DNA from: Lytechinus pictus
Taxonomy: Eukaryota; Echinodermata; Echinoidea; Temnopleuroida; Toxopneustidae
Length of the DNA: 64,000 nucleotides
Direction: 5' to 3'
NCBI RefSeq assembly: GCF_037042905.1
Contig: NC_087247.1
Location: forward strand, 35,667,420-35,731,419
Part shown: positions 36,741 through 48,600 of the stretch, piece by piece
How positions within the stretch are numbered: position 1 is the first letter of the stretch
How the letters are laid out: each line of letters begins with the position of its first letter
Position numbers and translations under genes: made by a program
The notes under the pieces: generated by a model
Told to the model about the DNA's origin: nothing
Database searches by the model: none
What the model saw: only the letters and a program-made list of their open reading frames with translations

Positions 36741-39430
36741 ATTTATTAGCAAAAGAATATTTGAGTCATGAACATGATTTCTTATATATTTATTAATTTT
36801 TTTGCTTTGCTTTGAATGAAACATCAGATGACAATACAATGCCCCAAAGGATAGTTACTCCCCTCGAGAAACCTGGATAATACACTAATCATAAAAACCG
36901 TACCTAAAGGAGGGAAATATAGGGATTTTTTTACCCATAAACATGGTGGTCCAAATTTGCCAGGTGCATGGGGTAAGGTAGTCATATTAATGATTTATCA
37001 AGATTGATATTCCTTTATTACTGGGAGTGAGATATTTTTCTATTACAGGGTATTTATTTTGCATTGACGCGAAATGGCGAAAATGCCTTGTTCTCTATTC
37101 TACAATCCTCTTCTTTCGCCAAAATCCCATCCATTTTAATACATAGAATTTGCGGCTCCTTTCTTGGCCCTGTTCCTCATCCAAATTCTTCCAAATTTGG
37201 TAAGAATGTTGTCCAGGTTTCCTAATTGTGCACCTTATAATCTGTTACACAAAAACCGCTAATGCATGACCATCCAGACGCCATTTTGTCCATTTAAGAC
37301 CCATTTTCACACTATTCGTAATCCTATCATATCTCCCTTATCCTGCATGCTACAGACTTCTAACAAAGCTGTAGATTGTTTAAGAGTTGTTCTTTCATCT
37401 GCGACATATATCCTGTCCTGTAAAATGTCATCTTCATGCCCTAAATTCAAATCCAAAATGGTATACCTTCAAAAAGTTCATATTTATTGAAATGGAAAAT
37501 CATAAAATGGCCGTAACTTCCTTGTTATCATTTATTTTGATCTCATATTTTCAGGGTTTGCTTATACTCACTTATAGTACATGTATCATACCTTATATTT
37601 TTATTTGTTTTACGCATCAGTGACCATTACTTTTAGAAATAGCACCCTCTAATGTTTTGAAAATGTTTACCTTTGATTGGCCCTCATTGCGTCATCCATA
37701 GTAAAACCTGTACCCTTTCTTGGATTTAGGTTCTTCAAGATATGCCCTTTTGATGCATTAACAAAAATATATACCTTACCATTCACAAAACATCTCAAAA
37801 ATTCTCCTGAAAATCTCAAAATTAAAAAAAAATGTACAATAATGTCGGAACAACTCATTTTCAACTTGCTTGTACTTCTTTATTATTGAAGCGAAAACTT
37901 TCCAACTTGGCAGATGTCAGGATGGATGTATACCTCAACCGTAAGTCAACCTTTTTTGACAGGAACTGACAGAGAGTTGATGTTAGCTTAAAATAATTGC
38001 GAAAAACCTTCATTTTTAATGTATTACTTTATATCCCATTTACTTCCAGTCTGTTGCTTGTGCCCAGACAATTCCCTATTAGGTTGGGATGCCATGTTGT
38101 GGCTATTTGGAAAGGGAAAGACTTCCATTATGAACTTGCTGATTACTCTTCCAGACTGATTTCCCTCTCTTTAATCTCATTGCATGTTCAGTTATACTTG
38201 TGTTTAGAATGGCACAATATTTGAATACAATACACCAAGTGGCAAATGCTAGCCCTAGAATATGCATATCACCGATTTTAATCCACATGGAGCAAGTTCT
38301 GATAATTCCCTGATGGGAGTATCCACCATCATGAACAGGTACATGAATACCCTCCTAACTTACACTTCCCATCCACAGGGGCTCGGGGGGCTTCAGCCCC
38401 CCACTTTTTTCCAAAATCGTGTACAAAAACGTAAAAATGACCATATGATTGTGATTTTTTGCATGGTCAGCCCCCCACTTTTGGCTCAGCCCCCCCCCCC
38501 ACTTTGAAAACCGTTCCGCGGCCCCTGATCCATACATGTAGGTTGCAGGGGAGTCATTCCGATCAGATTCTCTCCAGATAAAGCTCCTGAAGAAGAGCAC
38601 ATTTGACATGCTCTTTTGCTGACTTTTCAGTTGGGGTAGGCTCTTAATGTTTGGAGCATCTCTCTGATCTTCTTACTAGATAATGTGAAGTAATGCTAAG
38701 TAATTTTAGAGAGACCTTTACATTTATTATTAAACAAAGAGATAAAGTATACATACTACAGCTTTAATTGATCCAGTCCACTTCTTCTGCATCAGGCTCT
38801 ATATAGTAAGATCTTATTTGAGCAGTAAGTTCAGAGTGGAAGTCTTTCCCTTGCAAAATTGATTCAACATGGTATCCCAACCTTTTTTTTTCTCCTAGTT
38901 CCAATACCATACCTTTAATATCAATGACTTTTTCATCAGTATGCAGAAGACTTGTAACCCCAAAAAGGAGAACAGTCTAGTAGAAAAAAAATGTCAGTGT
39001 CGTCAGAGAAAAAATTATATATGCTTCTACTCCCATGACATCTTCAGAAGATAACTGTATGTAGAGCAGGACATCAGGCCTGTCCCTACTTGTCCATGAC
39101 ACAGTGGTTGCTCCCAATGAATTACAAGAACTTTGTCGATGCAAGTCAGTGTCACCCTGTCCTATGAGGTTTAATGCAGTTGCTGGTCAGCCGTCGAATC
39201 ATATATTTCATAATTCATACTGCAAGTGTGAAACAAAATATAAAGCTAAAGCAGAGACATTCAGTCGATATTGTTGAGGAAGGGGAATCCGATGAGCATC
39301 TGGTCGAATAGGAATGGGACAGAGGACAGTTGAGAGAGGAATATAACAGGACATGGTGTAAAATGTTTCATTTGTGTAGATTGGAATCACATGGATAGAT
39401 TTGATACAAAAATGTTACACGTTTTAGTAC
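36741..39430. other. Intergenic region, no gene recognised
   Basis: AT-rich sequence with a short TIR element at 38376-38527. No frame here looks coding. Confidence 0.45.
38376..38527. repeat. Short TIR element with CAGGGGC ends, 152 bp
   Basis: The left end is CAGGGGCTCGG and the right end, reversed, is CAGGGGCCGCGG. ATCCA lies directly outside both ends (38371-38375 and 38528-38532). The inside has C-rich blocks (AGCCCCCCACTTTT, repeated). It is a small non-autonomous DNA element of uncertain superfamily. Confidence 0.6.
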
Positions 39431-40260
39431 TGATAAACTCGCGCATTCATGTGACCTTTCATTCGCGTAAATGACCTAAAGGTGACCTTTACATGTGTTT
39501 AAAAGTTTTTATTATTTTTAAATGTACATTTCATTTTCCATAACCTTTAATTTGATACTAAACATGATATGCTAAATTGAGTACACTAGATAAGTCATAA
39601 TTAAGAGGTTGAACCTATTTGGAAAGGGTGGTGTGGTTTATGACGTCAGAAAATTGACGTTGCCCCAAGGGTACAAAAGTAGCCCCTGTCAGATTCTTGA
39701 TATACACATCCTCAACTATCAGCCCAAAATACTTATAACGCCCAACTTGTTTATATTCCACGCATGAGATAGTCCGCATTATGTGTTGCATTGCTTACAT
39801 TTTGTGACCCAACGTGACCTTTTATGACCTTAAATGACCTTTAATTGCCCTGAACGCATTATAAATGCCTTGTGATTCATTACGTGGATTTGATTTTGCA
39901 TTTGCTTTAGTTTGATATCAAACATGATATATTTATCCGCTCAATATAAAAGTTACAGTTAAGAGGAATGTAAGAAAGTTGGTGTGGTTTATGACATCAG
40001 AAAAATGACATTCCTCAAGATGCCAAGGTCGCACCCATCAGATTCTTAATATGCACACCCTCAACTTAACTTTAAGCACAAAATGCATATAATATACCTA
40101 ACTTATTTGTATCTAAAACATGATATTTTTCTCATATGTGTTACTTTCATTTGAAATGCAATTTGACCTTTTATGACCTTAATTGACCTTTAACTGATAT
40201 ATGCGTGATTTAAATGCACAATGATCCGTATATTTGCATTTGACTTTCATTAGCTTTAAT
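39430..40260. repeat. Diverged tandem repeat, about 350 bp unit, TGACCTTTA-rich
   Basis: The phrases GGTGTGGTTTATGAC, CCTCAACT and TGACCTTTTATGACCTTAA recur at a spacing of about 350 bp for roughly 2.3 copies. Each unit end carries clustered TGACCT (AGGTCA) half-sites. Confidence 0.65.
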
Positions 40261-40312
40261 TTGATACCGAATATGTTTATATATATATATATATAAACAT
40301 AGCCACTAACCC

Positions 40313-40384
40313 GTCTCTGTGGTCTAGTGGTTAAGGCACCGGCGTTCAAAGCTGGGGGCCCGGGTTCGATTCCCGGCAGAGACA
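40313..40384 (+). tRNA. tRNA-like gene with anticodon UCA (opal-reading), complete cloverleaf
   Basis: The sequence folds completely. The acceptor stem is GTCTCTG with CAGAGAC, and the D stem is GTCT with AGGC around AGTGGTTA. The anticodon stem is CCGGC with GCTGG around loop GTTCAAA. The variable region has 4 nt, the T stem is CCGGG with CCCGG around TTCGATT, and the discriminator is A. A T7 run (40385-40391) follows at once, as a pol III terminator should. The loop places T at position 33 and TCA at 34-36, which would read UGA. It is too short for tRNA-Sec. It is either a suppressor-type tRNA, a tRNA whose anticodon has drifted, or the head of a SINE. The D arm and T arm resemble tRNA-Glu. 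Confidence 0.6.
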
Positions 40385-40839
40385 TTTTTTTCGGCATTGC
40401 TAATTTGCAGATAGCTCTGGGGAACCTTGATTTAAGCTACGCCTACCATTGTTCTCTTATATATATATACATGTATAATGTGATGACAAGTTTACTTGTA
40501 CCAAACGCTCTTGAGGTGTATGAAACATAATGTGATGAGGCCAACTCAAAAGATGACGCAGGACACCATTTTAGCTTTAGCTTTCGTCTTTAATAAAACT
40601 TCGTCAGAAGCGTCTGAAAAATATAAGGAGATACAACATATATATTTACATATTTACATGAAGATCGCACCTCACGTAGGTTGCGTGAAACTCAGAGTTG
40701 CAATTAAATTTGATGAACATCCAGTCAACCTTGTGAACTTGTGTTTATTATTCAAAGCTCTTCCTGTGAAGGACATCGAGCACTCTATACAAGGATAGAA
40801 TTCCCGAAGTATATATATATATATATATATATAATCACG

Positions 40840-41645
40840 TTTCAGGAAGGATTCCGTTAGTCGTCACTTACCATCCCACTAGTGAACGCCTTGCCAAGTC
40901 CTTGAGGGATAACTTTCACATCTGAACTGAGCATCCTGCCACTACGGAAATTTTCTCCGAGCCCCTCTGACTTCGTTCCGGAAGGACAAGAACCTACGCC
41001 AGCTCCTCGTGAAATCCGACCTCACTCCGATCAATGCTACATGTGGTGTCGGAAGCAAGCCATGAGAAGACCTCGCTGCAACACGTGTGGGGTCATTTCA
41101 CCAGTGACAGATGGATATCCGGATCATCCACTTTCTCGGCTCTCTCCAACCTGATGGAATGAATGTATCTTTCCACTCCTTTCCCGTGGTTTGATTTCTT
41201 TCCCCCCCCCCCTCTCTCTCTCTCTCTTGCTTCCCTTTCTTGTTTTCTTCCTTTCTTTCTGTTGTCCTTCCCTTTCTTTTTCTTCTTTTTTTTCTCTTAC
41301 TTCTTTCTCCCCAGCTGTCCTCTATTTCTGCCCCCTTCTCTCCATCTCTCTTTTTTCCTCTAGTCGTTTTCCTTTTCTCTCTTCCTTTTGTCTCCCCGGC
41401 TTTTTCTTCTTCTTTCTTTTTCCCCCTTCCCCTTTCTTTCTATTTTCTTTTTTTCTCTCTCTCTCTTTTCTTTTGTATTGTTGCGCTTCGCGTTTTATCT
41501 TTTAGCGCTTTGTTTTTGTGTTTTGCGCACTGCGTTTCTTGGTGCTCTTGACTAATAAATTCATCATTTCCTGATGAAGCCCTATATGGGCGAAAATTTG
41601 ATCAACTTTTCTCTCTACGGTTGTTTTATTCACCTTGTATTTTGC
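40840..41645 (+). mobile_element. Penelope-like retroelement remnant (linker/zinc-finger region and 3' end)
   Basis: In mixed frames the sequence reads VTYHP..., then SFRKDKNLRQLLVKSDL, then a Cys-rich RRPRCNTCGVISP. This is the order seen between the reverse transcriptase and GIY-YIG endonuclease of Penelope-like elements. Frameshifts and stops break it. The 3' end has CCTGATGAAGCCC and GGGCGAAAATTTG. A long pyrimidine tract (41196-41475) interrupts it. The assignment rests on short motifs. Confidence 0.5.
41196..41475 (+). repeat. 280-bp pyrimidine-rich tract
   Basis: The + strand is almost only C and T (TTTCTTC, CCCTTC and CTCTCT runs), giving three overlapping spurious Phe/Ser/Leu/Pro frames. 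Confidence 0.8.
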
Positions 41646-41700
41646 TTTATACTACCACAACCGACGCATGACCTTCATTTTTATTCATTTCTATATATAT

Positions 41701-43307
41701 ACAGCGCGTCCCCAAAAAATGTCCCTCTGACATATGGGCTGAATTAATTCTAAAATGTGGTAGTATTCTCAAAAAAATGTTCATGAGTAGAAAGCTCATT
41801 TCATGATCTAACTTCTATGAAAAGTTCATTGGTCGCGCTTTAGCGGTTTTGAATGCACACTCTGCTACGTAACAGTGGTGCATTTTAGCCCATTCCAAGT
41901 TTGCAGTATTAATGCATTTCTGCATTGTCTATGGCATATTAACCCCCATTTTTACATCCAGGATCTGAGCAGGCCCTAATCATATCCAGGCTCATCAAGT
42001 CATAAACTTGGGCATGTTCATGCAGAAGGACAAGAAACATACACATTAAGTTTGTTTGATGATTGGTAAGGGGAATCAGTGCACCAACTTGGAAAGAAAA
42101 TGTGAACGATGGATGAGTAAATTAAGTTGAAAAATAAAGGGGAATCCATAAGTTAATCACCCTTTGCGAAAAGGAACTTTACCAGAGAAAAAATGACTTT
42201 TTTCTTTTAAAAAGTTACATTGAATTAACTTAACCACAGTAGCTTATTAAAGGACAAGTCCATCCCAACAAAAAGTTGATTTGAATAAAAGGAGAAAAAT
42301 CCAACAAACATAACACTGAAAATTTCATCAAAATCAGATGTAAAATAAGAAAGTTATCACATTTTAAAATTTTGCTTAATTTCACAAAACAGTTATATAT
42401 GCACATCCTGTTGGGTATGCAAATAGGGAGACTGATGATGTCATCCACTCACTATTTCTTTTGTATTTTATCATATAAAATAGGGAATATCCCATTTTTC
42501 TCCTCCTTGTCAAGTGAAACAACGATTAATTCCTCCCTGAAAATGTGGAATGGGCATTGTTTAATACTATCTGATTCAGTCAAGTTGGTCCTTATTGTCA
42601 AATCTATAAAAAAGGAAATATTGTATAATTCAAACAATAAAAAACAAAAGAAATAGTGAGTGAGGGACATCATAGACTGTCTCATTTGAGTTGTGCATAT
42701 CACTGTTTTGTGAAAATAAGCAAAACTTTCAAATGTAATAACTTTCTTATTTTACATCCGATTTTGATGAAATTTTCAGCATTTTGCTAGTTTGATTTTT
42801 GTCTATTTATTCAAATCAACATTTTTGTGGGGTGGACTTGACCTTTAACTAAAAAAAGTAATGAAAACAAAAATGCTGTATTAGGCATGAAACAGACATG
42901 ACCCGTGGTCTTAATCATTGTGCATCTCCTGTTATCAAACATGAAATGAACTGTCAAATATTGTTTTTGCCCTTCTGAACATGCTCAATGTTGTGATTTG
43001 ATAAGCCTAGTTAGGTCATGGAGATTTCCCTTCCTTGGTCAGAATGTTCAAAGGGGGTTGATATGCTAGAAAGTGCAGAACACACATCAGTGCTGCATGC
43101 ATGCAAACTTGGAATGGGCTGAAAAGCACCACTGTTACATAATAGACTGTGTTTTCAAAAACCACTGAAGCGAGACCAATGAAATTTTCATAGAATTTAG
43201 AACATGATATGAGCTTCCTAAATCCATACATTTCATTGAGAATGATTTTTATTTTTTGAAGTAATTTAGCCGTATATCAGAGGGACATTTTTTTTGGGAC
43301 GCGCTGT
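41701..43307. mobile_element. Mariner/Tc1-like non-autonomous TIR element, interrupted by a MITE
   Basis: The left end is ACAGCGCGTCCCC, then AAAAAATGTCCCTCTGA; the right end, reversed, is ACAGCGCGTCCCAAAAAAAA, then TGTCCCTCTGA. TATATA lies on both sides, consistent with TA target sites. The ends resemble mariner-type TIRs. Long arms also match inside (AGCCCATTCCAAGTTTGCA on both sides). The MITE 42247-42848 is nested in it. Confidence 0.75.
42247..42848. repeat. TTAA-flanked palindromic MITE, copy 2 of 3
   Basis: TTAAAGGACAAGTCCATCC and, reversed, TTAAAGGTCAAGTCCACC ends. It is nested in the 41701-43307 element, so this insertion is younger than its host. Confidence 0.85.
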
Positions 43308-43509
43308 ATATATACATATATATACATATTATGAATATTCATGAGTATTCCAGATAAACAATTGGTTAATTAGTGATAAGGTGACCGTTTCAAGTATGAT
43401 TTCAATAGGAAAAGCACATCGCTGCAAAAAGCTCCGTATAGTTTTCTTTATATAGCTCTGTATATTTTTATACACTTTAATTTATTTTTTTTACTTCGTA
43501 TATATTATG

Positions 43510-44000
43510 ATCATTGGGTAATACCACATGTGTTTCCATGAGACTGATGGGATCAAAGGTCATCTATGGGTCAAAATGTCAAATAATAGGAGGTCATGTC
43601 GGCCTTTTATGAATTTTTTGTGCAGCTTGTTCTCATTTCTTTATTTCTGCATCAATTTTGATCGCACTTGGTTCAAATATACCACGTGTGTGTTGTTGAG
43701 GATGATGGGGGTCAAAGTTGATGTAAGGGTCAAAAGGTCATTTTTTTGGTCATGATTGCTCTCATTTCTTTATTTCTGCATTCATTATATTCACACTTGG
43801 TATGAATAATCCTTGGGTATTAACATGTGTGTGTTGTTGAGGATGGTAGGATCAAAGGTCATCTAGGGGTCAAAATGTCAAGTTTTTTTCAAACTGCTCT
43901 CATTTCTTTATTTCTACATCAATTATGTTTACACTTGGTACAAATTATCCTTGCAATGGGTAATACCACATGTGTGTTCTTAAGCAAGGCAAGGTCAAAA
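43510..44000. repeat. Tandem repeat, about 150 bp unit
   Basis: Three to four copies each contain ACCACATGTGTGT, TTGAGGATG, GGATCAAAGGTCATCTA, GGGTCAAAATGTCAA and CTCTCATTTCTTTATTTCTG in the same order. The first copy is the most diverged. Confidence 0.75.
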
Positions 44001-44497
44001 AATCATATCGCATATTTCGTTGACCGCGAAATCAGGCGAGACTCGTGATTCGTGACCCACCTGTTTTCAAAGGTCAAGAGGGTGTGATTTGGTGTGTTTT
44101 GGGGTGGGATGCTTGTGTGAGTGATGGAGACAGATTGGGAAAGAGAGGACGATGAAAGAGTGTTTATGTGGTGTAAAGGACTTGTGCATGTTCTTGCATG
44201 GTTGGTGTCGATTGATTCAAAGTTATTTTTTAAATTCCAATCATTTATTTCCACAATATAAAAATATTACAAGTATATACGAAATAGGATACAGACACAA
44301 AAGATAATAAAAATGAACTGGGTAGGATTCAAGCATGATATAATGAAGGGGGTCCCATGTCTGCGCACCTAACAATCTAAATTGAGATTATTATTAGTCA
44401 TGATTTTTTTTAATTTTGCTAAATTTTTCCATTGATAATGTTCCTTATATTTTTATGAATAAGTGTGCCAAAAATCCCCTTAAAGATTGTGAGAAAC

Positions 44498-44694
44498 ACT
44501 GGCGAATCCAGTGGGGGGGGGGGGGGCACAGCCAGTTAGTGCGCCCCCTTTTGATAGGCACAATTAAAATTTGTAATGTAAATATGCTGTTAAACCACAA
44601 ATGTGCCCCTCCCCCTTTAAATATGAGGACTTTTTTAATCTTTTTTTTTTGCTTGTCAAATTTTCCTCGACGAAAATCCTGGATCCGCCCCTGG
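44498..44694. repeat. MITE with CACTGGCGGATCC-type ends, copy 1
   Basis: The left end is CACTGGCGAATCCAG and the right end, reversed, is CCAGGGGCGGATCCAGG. It shares the inner phrases GGCACAGCC, ATGAGGACTTTTT and TTTGCTTGTCAA with the copy at 56263-56448, which lies in the opposite orientation. Confidence 0.75.
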
Positions 44695-45088
44695 TAAGAA
44701 ATATACGATTTTCTAAAATTAATTTTTATTAGATAAATTTGTGATGAACAAGGGTTATTGAAAAAAAATGCTTATTTGATCTCAATGGGTTTAAATAAAG
44801 AAGAAATTACAACAATTTGAAAAATATATTCAATAGTTCCTTATTAATGGAAAAACAACGTTCAACCTGCTAGGAAGTCTATCCACTGCGGCCTCAGCAT
44901 AGAAATAGTATTTCACAAAGAAAGTTTAAATAACAAATAATGTAGAAATCAGCTCAACTTTTTATAACTTATGGGAATTTATGAGTATAACAATTAAGGA
45001 AGTGGAAAAGATTTTTGTTCAGCCAAGGCTGTGCACATCAGATAGTAAATTGAGCGAGTTTCAGTTTAAATTATACAACCCATCACCT

Positions 45089-45096
45089 ATATAATG
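45089..45096. other. 8-bp target duplication ATATAATG, left
   Basis: ATATAATG directly precedes the element end CAACCGCGTAGCCAGG and is repeated exactly at 51778-51785. Confidence 0.75.
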
Positions 45097-45195
45097 CAAC
45101 CGCGTAGCCAGGATTTCATTTTGTAGGGGCGGTAAATGCGATGCCAGGTAAAAATAACCACATGTGTTTCTTACGTACCATTCTATCGACCTGTT

Positions 45196-45685
45196 TTAAA
45201 GGGGAATTTCACCCTGACAAATGGTTTACTGTAAAAATAGCAGAAAATATATTGGTGAAGGTTTGAGGAAAACCCATCAAAGATTAAAAAAGTTATTAGA
45301 AATTTGAATTTTTGGATCTGTGACGTCTTACACGAGCAGCCGCCCCGTATTTTATGCACCAAAATAATATACTTTTCAATTTTTTAATCAGTGGTTCATG
45401 ATTGCTAAAAAAATCTTTCAGGTGAGCGGATGTGAAATGATTTGTATGTTGATATACTTGAGGTACAATGAAAACCATTTTCATTTTTTTTTAGAAAATG
45501 GCATCTCATTAATATTTTTTATATCACCATATATGGGAAAAACTGCTCGCAAATGATGTCACCATTAAAATTCTAATAGCTTTTAAAATCTTTGATGGAT
45601 TCCCTAAAACCCTCACCAATATCATTTTAATTATTTTCTGCTATTTTTACAATAAACTTTATGTCATGGTGAATTTCCCTTTTAA
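45196..45685. repeat. TTAA-flanked palindromic MITE, 490 bp (AGGGGAATTTCACC family)
   Basis: TTAAAGGGGAATTTCACC on the left pairs with, reversed, TTAAAAGGGAAATTCACC. The arms match further through AAAAATAGCAGAAAAT and CCATCAAAGATT. It is nested 100 bp inside the 45097-51777 composite. Confidence 0.8.
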
Positions 45686-45941
45686 TGTATTAAGTACAAT
45701 ATTTGGGATCCAACATGTCCAAAGTGTGCTTCAAATTTGAATATCAGAACTATTTGACATAAGCAGGCCGTGCATGTAGGTCCAGGAAAGATCTACAATG
45801 TGATTTAAACATATTACCCTTTCCATTAGTCCAACATTATAATTCTAAGTTTCTTCTGAGAACCTTTCTTATTCAATCTACTGTACATGGAGGGGCTTTT
45901 GGAATTTTTTTGGCATGGGGGCTTAAGAATGGCCATTTATA

Positions 45942-46108
45942 CCTCTGCCATTTTTACAGCTGCTATTTTTACCTCTGCCATTTTTACCTCTGCCACTTTT
46001 ACCTTTGCCATTTTTACCTCTGCCATTTTACCTTTGCCATTTTTACCTCTGCCATTTTTACCTCTGCCATTTTTATCTTCGCCATTTTTACCTCTGCCAT
46101 TTTTACAC
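45942..46108 (+). repeat. 15-bp minisatellite (GCCATTTTTACCTCT)
   Basis: About eleven units of GCCATTTTTACCTCT with point variants. The two overlapping open frames here (Phe-Ala-Ile and Leu-Pro-Phe repeats) come from the 15-bp period. No inverted counterpart is seen in the window. Confidence 0.8.
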
Positions 46109-46141
46109 CGAGCCGTAAATGCACGCGAAGCGTGCCAACAC

Positions 46142-46165
46142 CATAGAGATATATATCTCTATGGC
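46142..46165. repeat. Perfect 24-bp palindrome
   Basis: CCATAGAGATAT and its exact reverse complement lie back to back, just after the 15-bp minisatellite. Its role is unknown. Confidence 0.7.
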
Positions 46166-47473
46166 TAACACTTATAGAGCGTGCTCCCTAGGGAGTGGGT
46201 GCAGGGCCTAGAGGGGGAGTTCTCCCCCCGTGCGAAGCGCGAAGCTTTCGGTGTTTTATGAAATAAAATGAAAAGGAGCCGTCTCTCTTGTCTCTAGTAC
46301 CTATATCAGCTCCAATTCAGTTGACTATATTGTGATTTTGAACCTTGTTTTCAAAAAGTGATTGTAAACGCACAAAAAAGGGATGAAATGGAGGAAAATA
46401 AAACAATAATTACCCCGCGCAAAGCGCGAAAGCATTTTATCAAGTTTTTTTTTTCCAAAGAAAAGGGTCCCGAGATAAGGGTTCTCCAAGTTAAAATGAA
46501 TACGTCCCTTGGAAAGATCAGATTTGATTACAAACAATTGTCTTTAACTCGCAAAACAGAGAAGAAGGGTATATGCCGGGAATAAGATATTCCTCCCCGC
46601 CCTGAGCAATGAAACTGAAATTTCGAAGGGCGGACGTTTCATCAAATGCAGATATTTCTAATAACCCATCGGCTCTAATTCAATTGATTTTCTAAGATTA
46701 TTGAACTTCATTGCAAAGAAAATAGTGCGCAAAAATTTGAAACTTCTGTGATTGATTTAAATTATATAAAAAAGGATGATTTCTTTGACTATTATCCTGA
46801 AGCGCTACATTTTGAATGATAAAGAAACTTGAGTGTCATTCAATATTTCAAACTGAGGGCGCAAAACAGGACAGGAGATGAATGTGCAGGGAAATGAAGT
46901 TTAATAGAATTTGATAAAAAAATATTGTACTTTTTTTAAATTTAATACGACACGAATTGTATACCTTCTTCTTTTTAAATTAGGTACCTGTTTGCCCCCA
47001 AATTATGGTTGTTTAGTAATGAGCTGAAAAGCGGGAGAAGTTGCCTCTATGGAGGTGACGGCAGAAATTGATATAAAGATGTTACCCGCCCGGAGTCGAC
47101 CCGACCAGAAGCTGCGCGATCAATTTGAAAAAAAAGATAACTTCATATACTTCAGACTAACCTTACTCTAATTCCATGGAGCTATAAAACATGTCTAATT
47201 CCATGTCCTCATGTATACATTTGAACTTTAACTGGCAAGAAACACATAGCTGAGGTGGAAAAAAAGGGTTAGAGAAAGGGTGAGGGGATACAAAGGAGAA
47301 CTGCAATGTTGGCATTTAACCGCGCGCAGCGCGGAAGCAAATACATATACATGTATATAAATTTAGAGCAAGGGTGAAGGAAAGAAAAACCCACAAAGCT
47401 ACATTTCTTCCCTTTCCTTCCTTCGCTTTTCCTTTTCTCCTCTCTTTTTCCCTTTTTTTTTGGGGGGGGGGGG

Positions 47474-47692
47474 TGTTGCACCCACAAATGTAATAACGCC
47501 CACAAATGTAATAACGCCCACAAATGTAATAACACTTTACCCACAAATGTAATAACGCCCACAAATGTAATAACACTTTACCCACAAATGTAATAATTTC
47601 ACCCACAAATGTAATAATGCACTTTACCCACAAATGTAATAATTTTTGATCGCCCACAAATGTAATAATGACTTTACCCACAAATGTAATAA
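47474..47692. repeat. Left outer module, ten CCCACAAATGTAATAA units
   Basis: Ten units are separated by spacers of different length (CG, ACACTTTA, TTTCA, TGCACTTTA, TTTTTGATCG, TGACTTTA). The spacer order is mirrored at 51519-51737. Confidence 0.9.
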
Positions 47693-47764
47693 ATTTGAAG
47701 GGATTTTTGGCGAATCCGTTCTATACTAATATCCTATAGTAATGCGTTCATACAGCACAAAAGT

Positions 47765-48600
47765 GCAAAGTCTTTTTTCCAGACCCGGTTAATTAAACCT
47801 TATAGTACAAGTCCAAAGTCTTTTTCCAGACCCGGTTGTTTCAAAAATTGTAATATAAATCCAAAGTCTTTTTTCCAGACCCGGTTGTTTCAAAAATGAT
47901 ATTATACGTCCAAAGTCTTTTTTCCAGACCCGGTTGTTTCAAAAATTGTAATATAAGTCCAAAGTCTTTTTTCCAGACCCGGTTGTTTCAAAAATTATAA
48001 TTTACGTCCAAGGTCTTTTTTCCAGACCCGGTTGTTTCAAAAATTGTATTATAAATCCAAAGTCTTTTTTCCAGACCCGGTTGTTTCAAAAATTATAATA
48101 TAAGTCCAAAGTCTTTTTTTCAGACCCGGTTGTTTAAAAAATTATAATATAAGTCCAAAGTCTTTTCTCCAGACTCAGTTGTTTCAAAAATTGTAATATA
48201 AATCCAAAGTCTTTTTTCCAGACCCGGTTGTTTCAAAAATTATAATATACGTCCAAAGTCTTTTTTCCAGACCCGGTTGTTTAAAAAATTGTTATATAAA
48301 TCCAAAGTCTTTTTTCCAGACCCGGTCGTTTCAAAAATTATAATATAAGTCCAAAGTCTTTTTTCCAGACCCGGTTGTTTCAAAAATTATAATATACGTC
48401 CAAAGTCTTTTTTCCAGACCCGGTTAATTAAAAAATTTATAATATACGTCCAAAGTCTTTTTTCCAGACCCGGTTAATTCAAAAATTATAATGCAGGTTC
48501 AAAGTCTTTTTTTCAGACCCGGTTGTTTCCAAAATTTTAATATAAGTCCAAAGTCTTTTTTCCAGACCCGGTTGTTTCAAAAATTATAATTTAAGTACAA
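47765..48600. repeat. Left inner module, 49-bp tandem array
   Basis: About 17 units contain GTCCAAAGTC, TTTTTTCCAGACCCGGTTG and TTCAAAAATTATAATATA, with few changes. Diverged copies continue to about 49450. Confidence 0.9.

Noticed and set aside
40179..40397. A minus-strand frame containing LPGIEPGPPALNAGALTTRP
   Set aside because: It is the antisense of the tRNA-like gene at 40313-40384, a common false protein.
41163..41551. Three overlapping Phe/Ser/Leu-rich frames resembling membrane proteins
   Set aside because: They come from the pyrimidine tract, which makes all three frames hydrophobic.
45887..46168. Two overlapping hydrophobic repeat frames
   Set aside because: They are translations of the 15-bp minisatellite.
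47269..47681. Repeated HLW/ITFVG frames (also at 51529-51735)
   Set aside because: They are translations of the CCCACAAATGTAATAA array.
47765..48600. CRISPR-like array of regular repeats
   Set aside because: The repeats fill the whole 49-bp unit with no unique spacers, the genome is an animal one, and the array is one arm of an inverted repeat.
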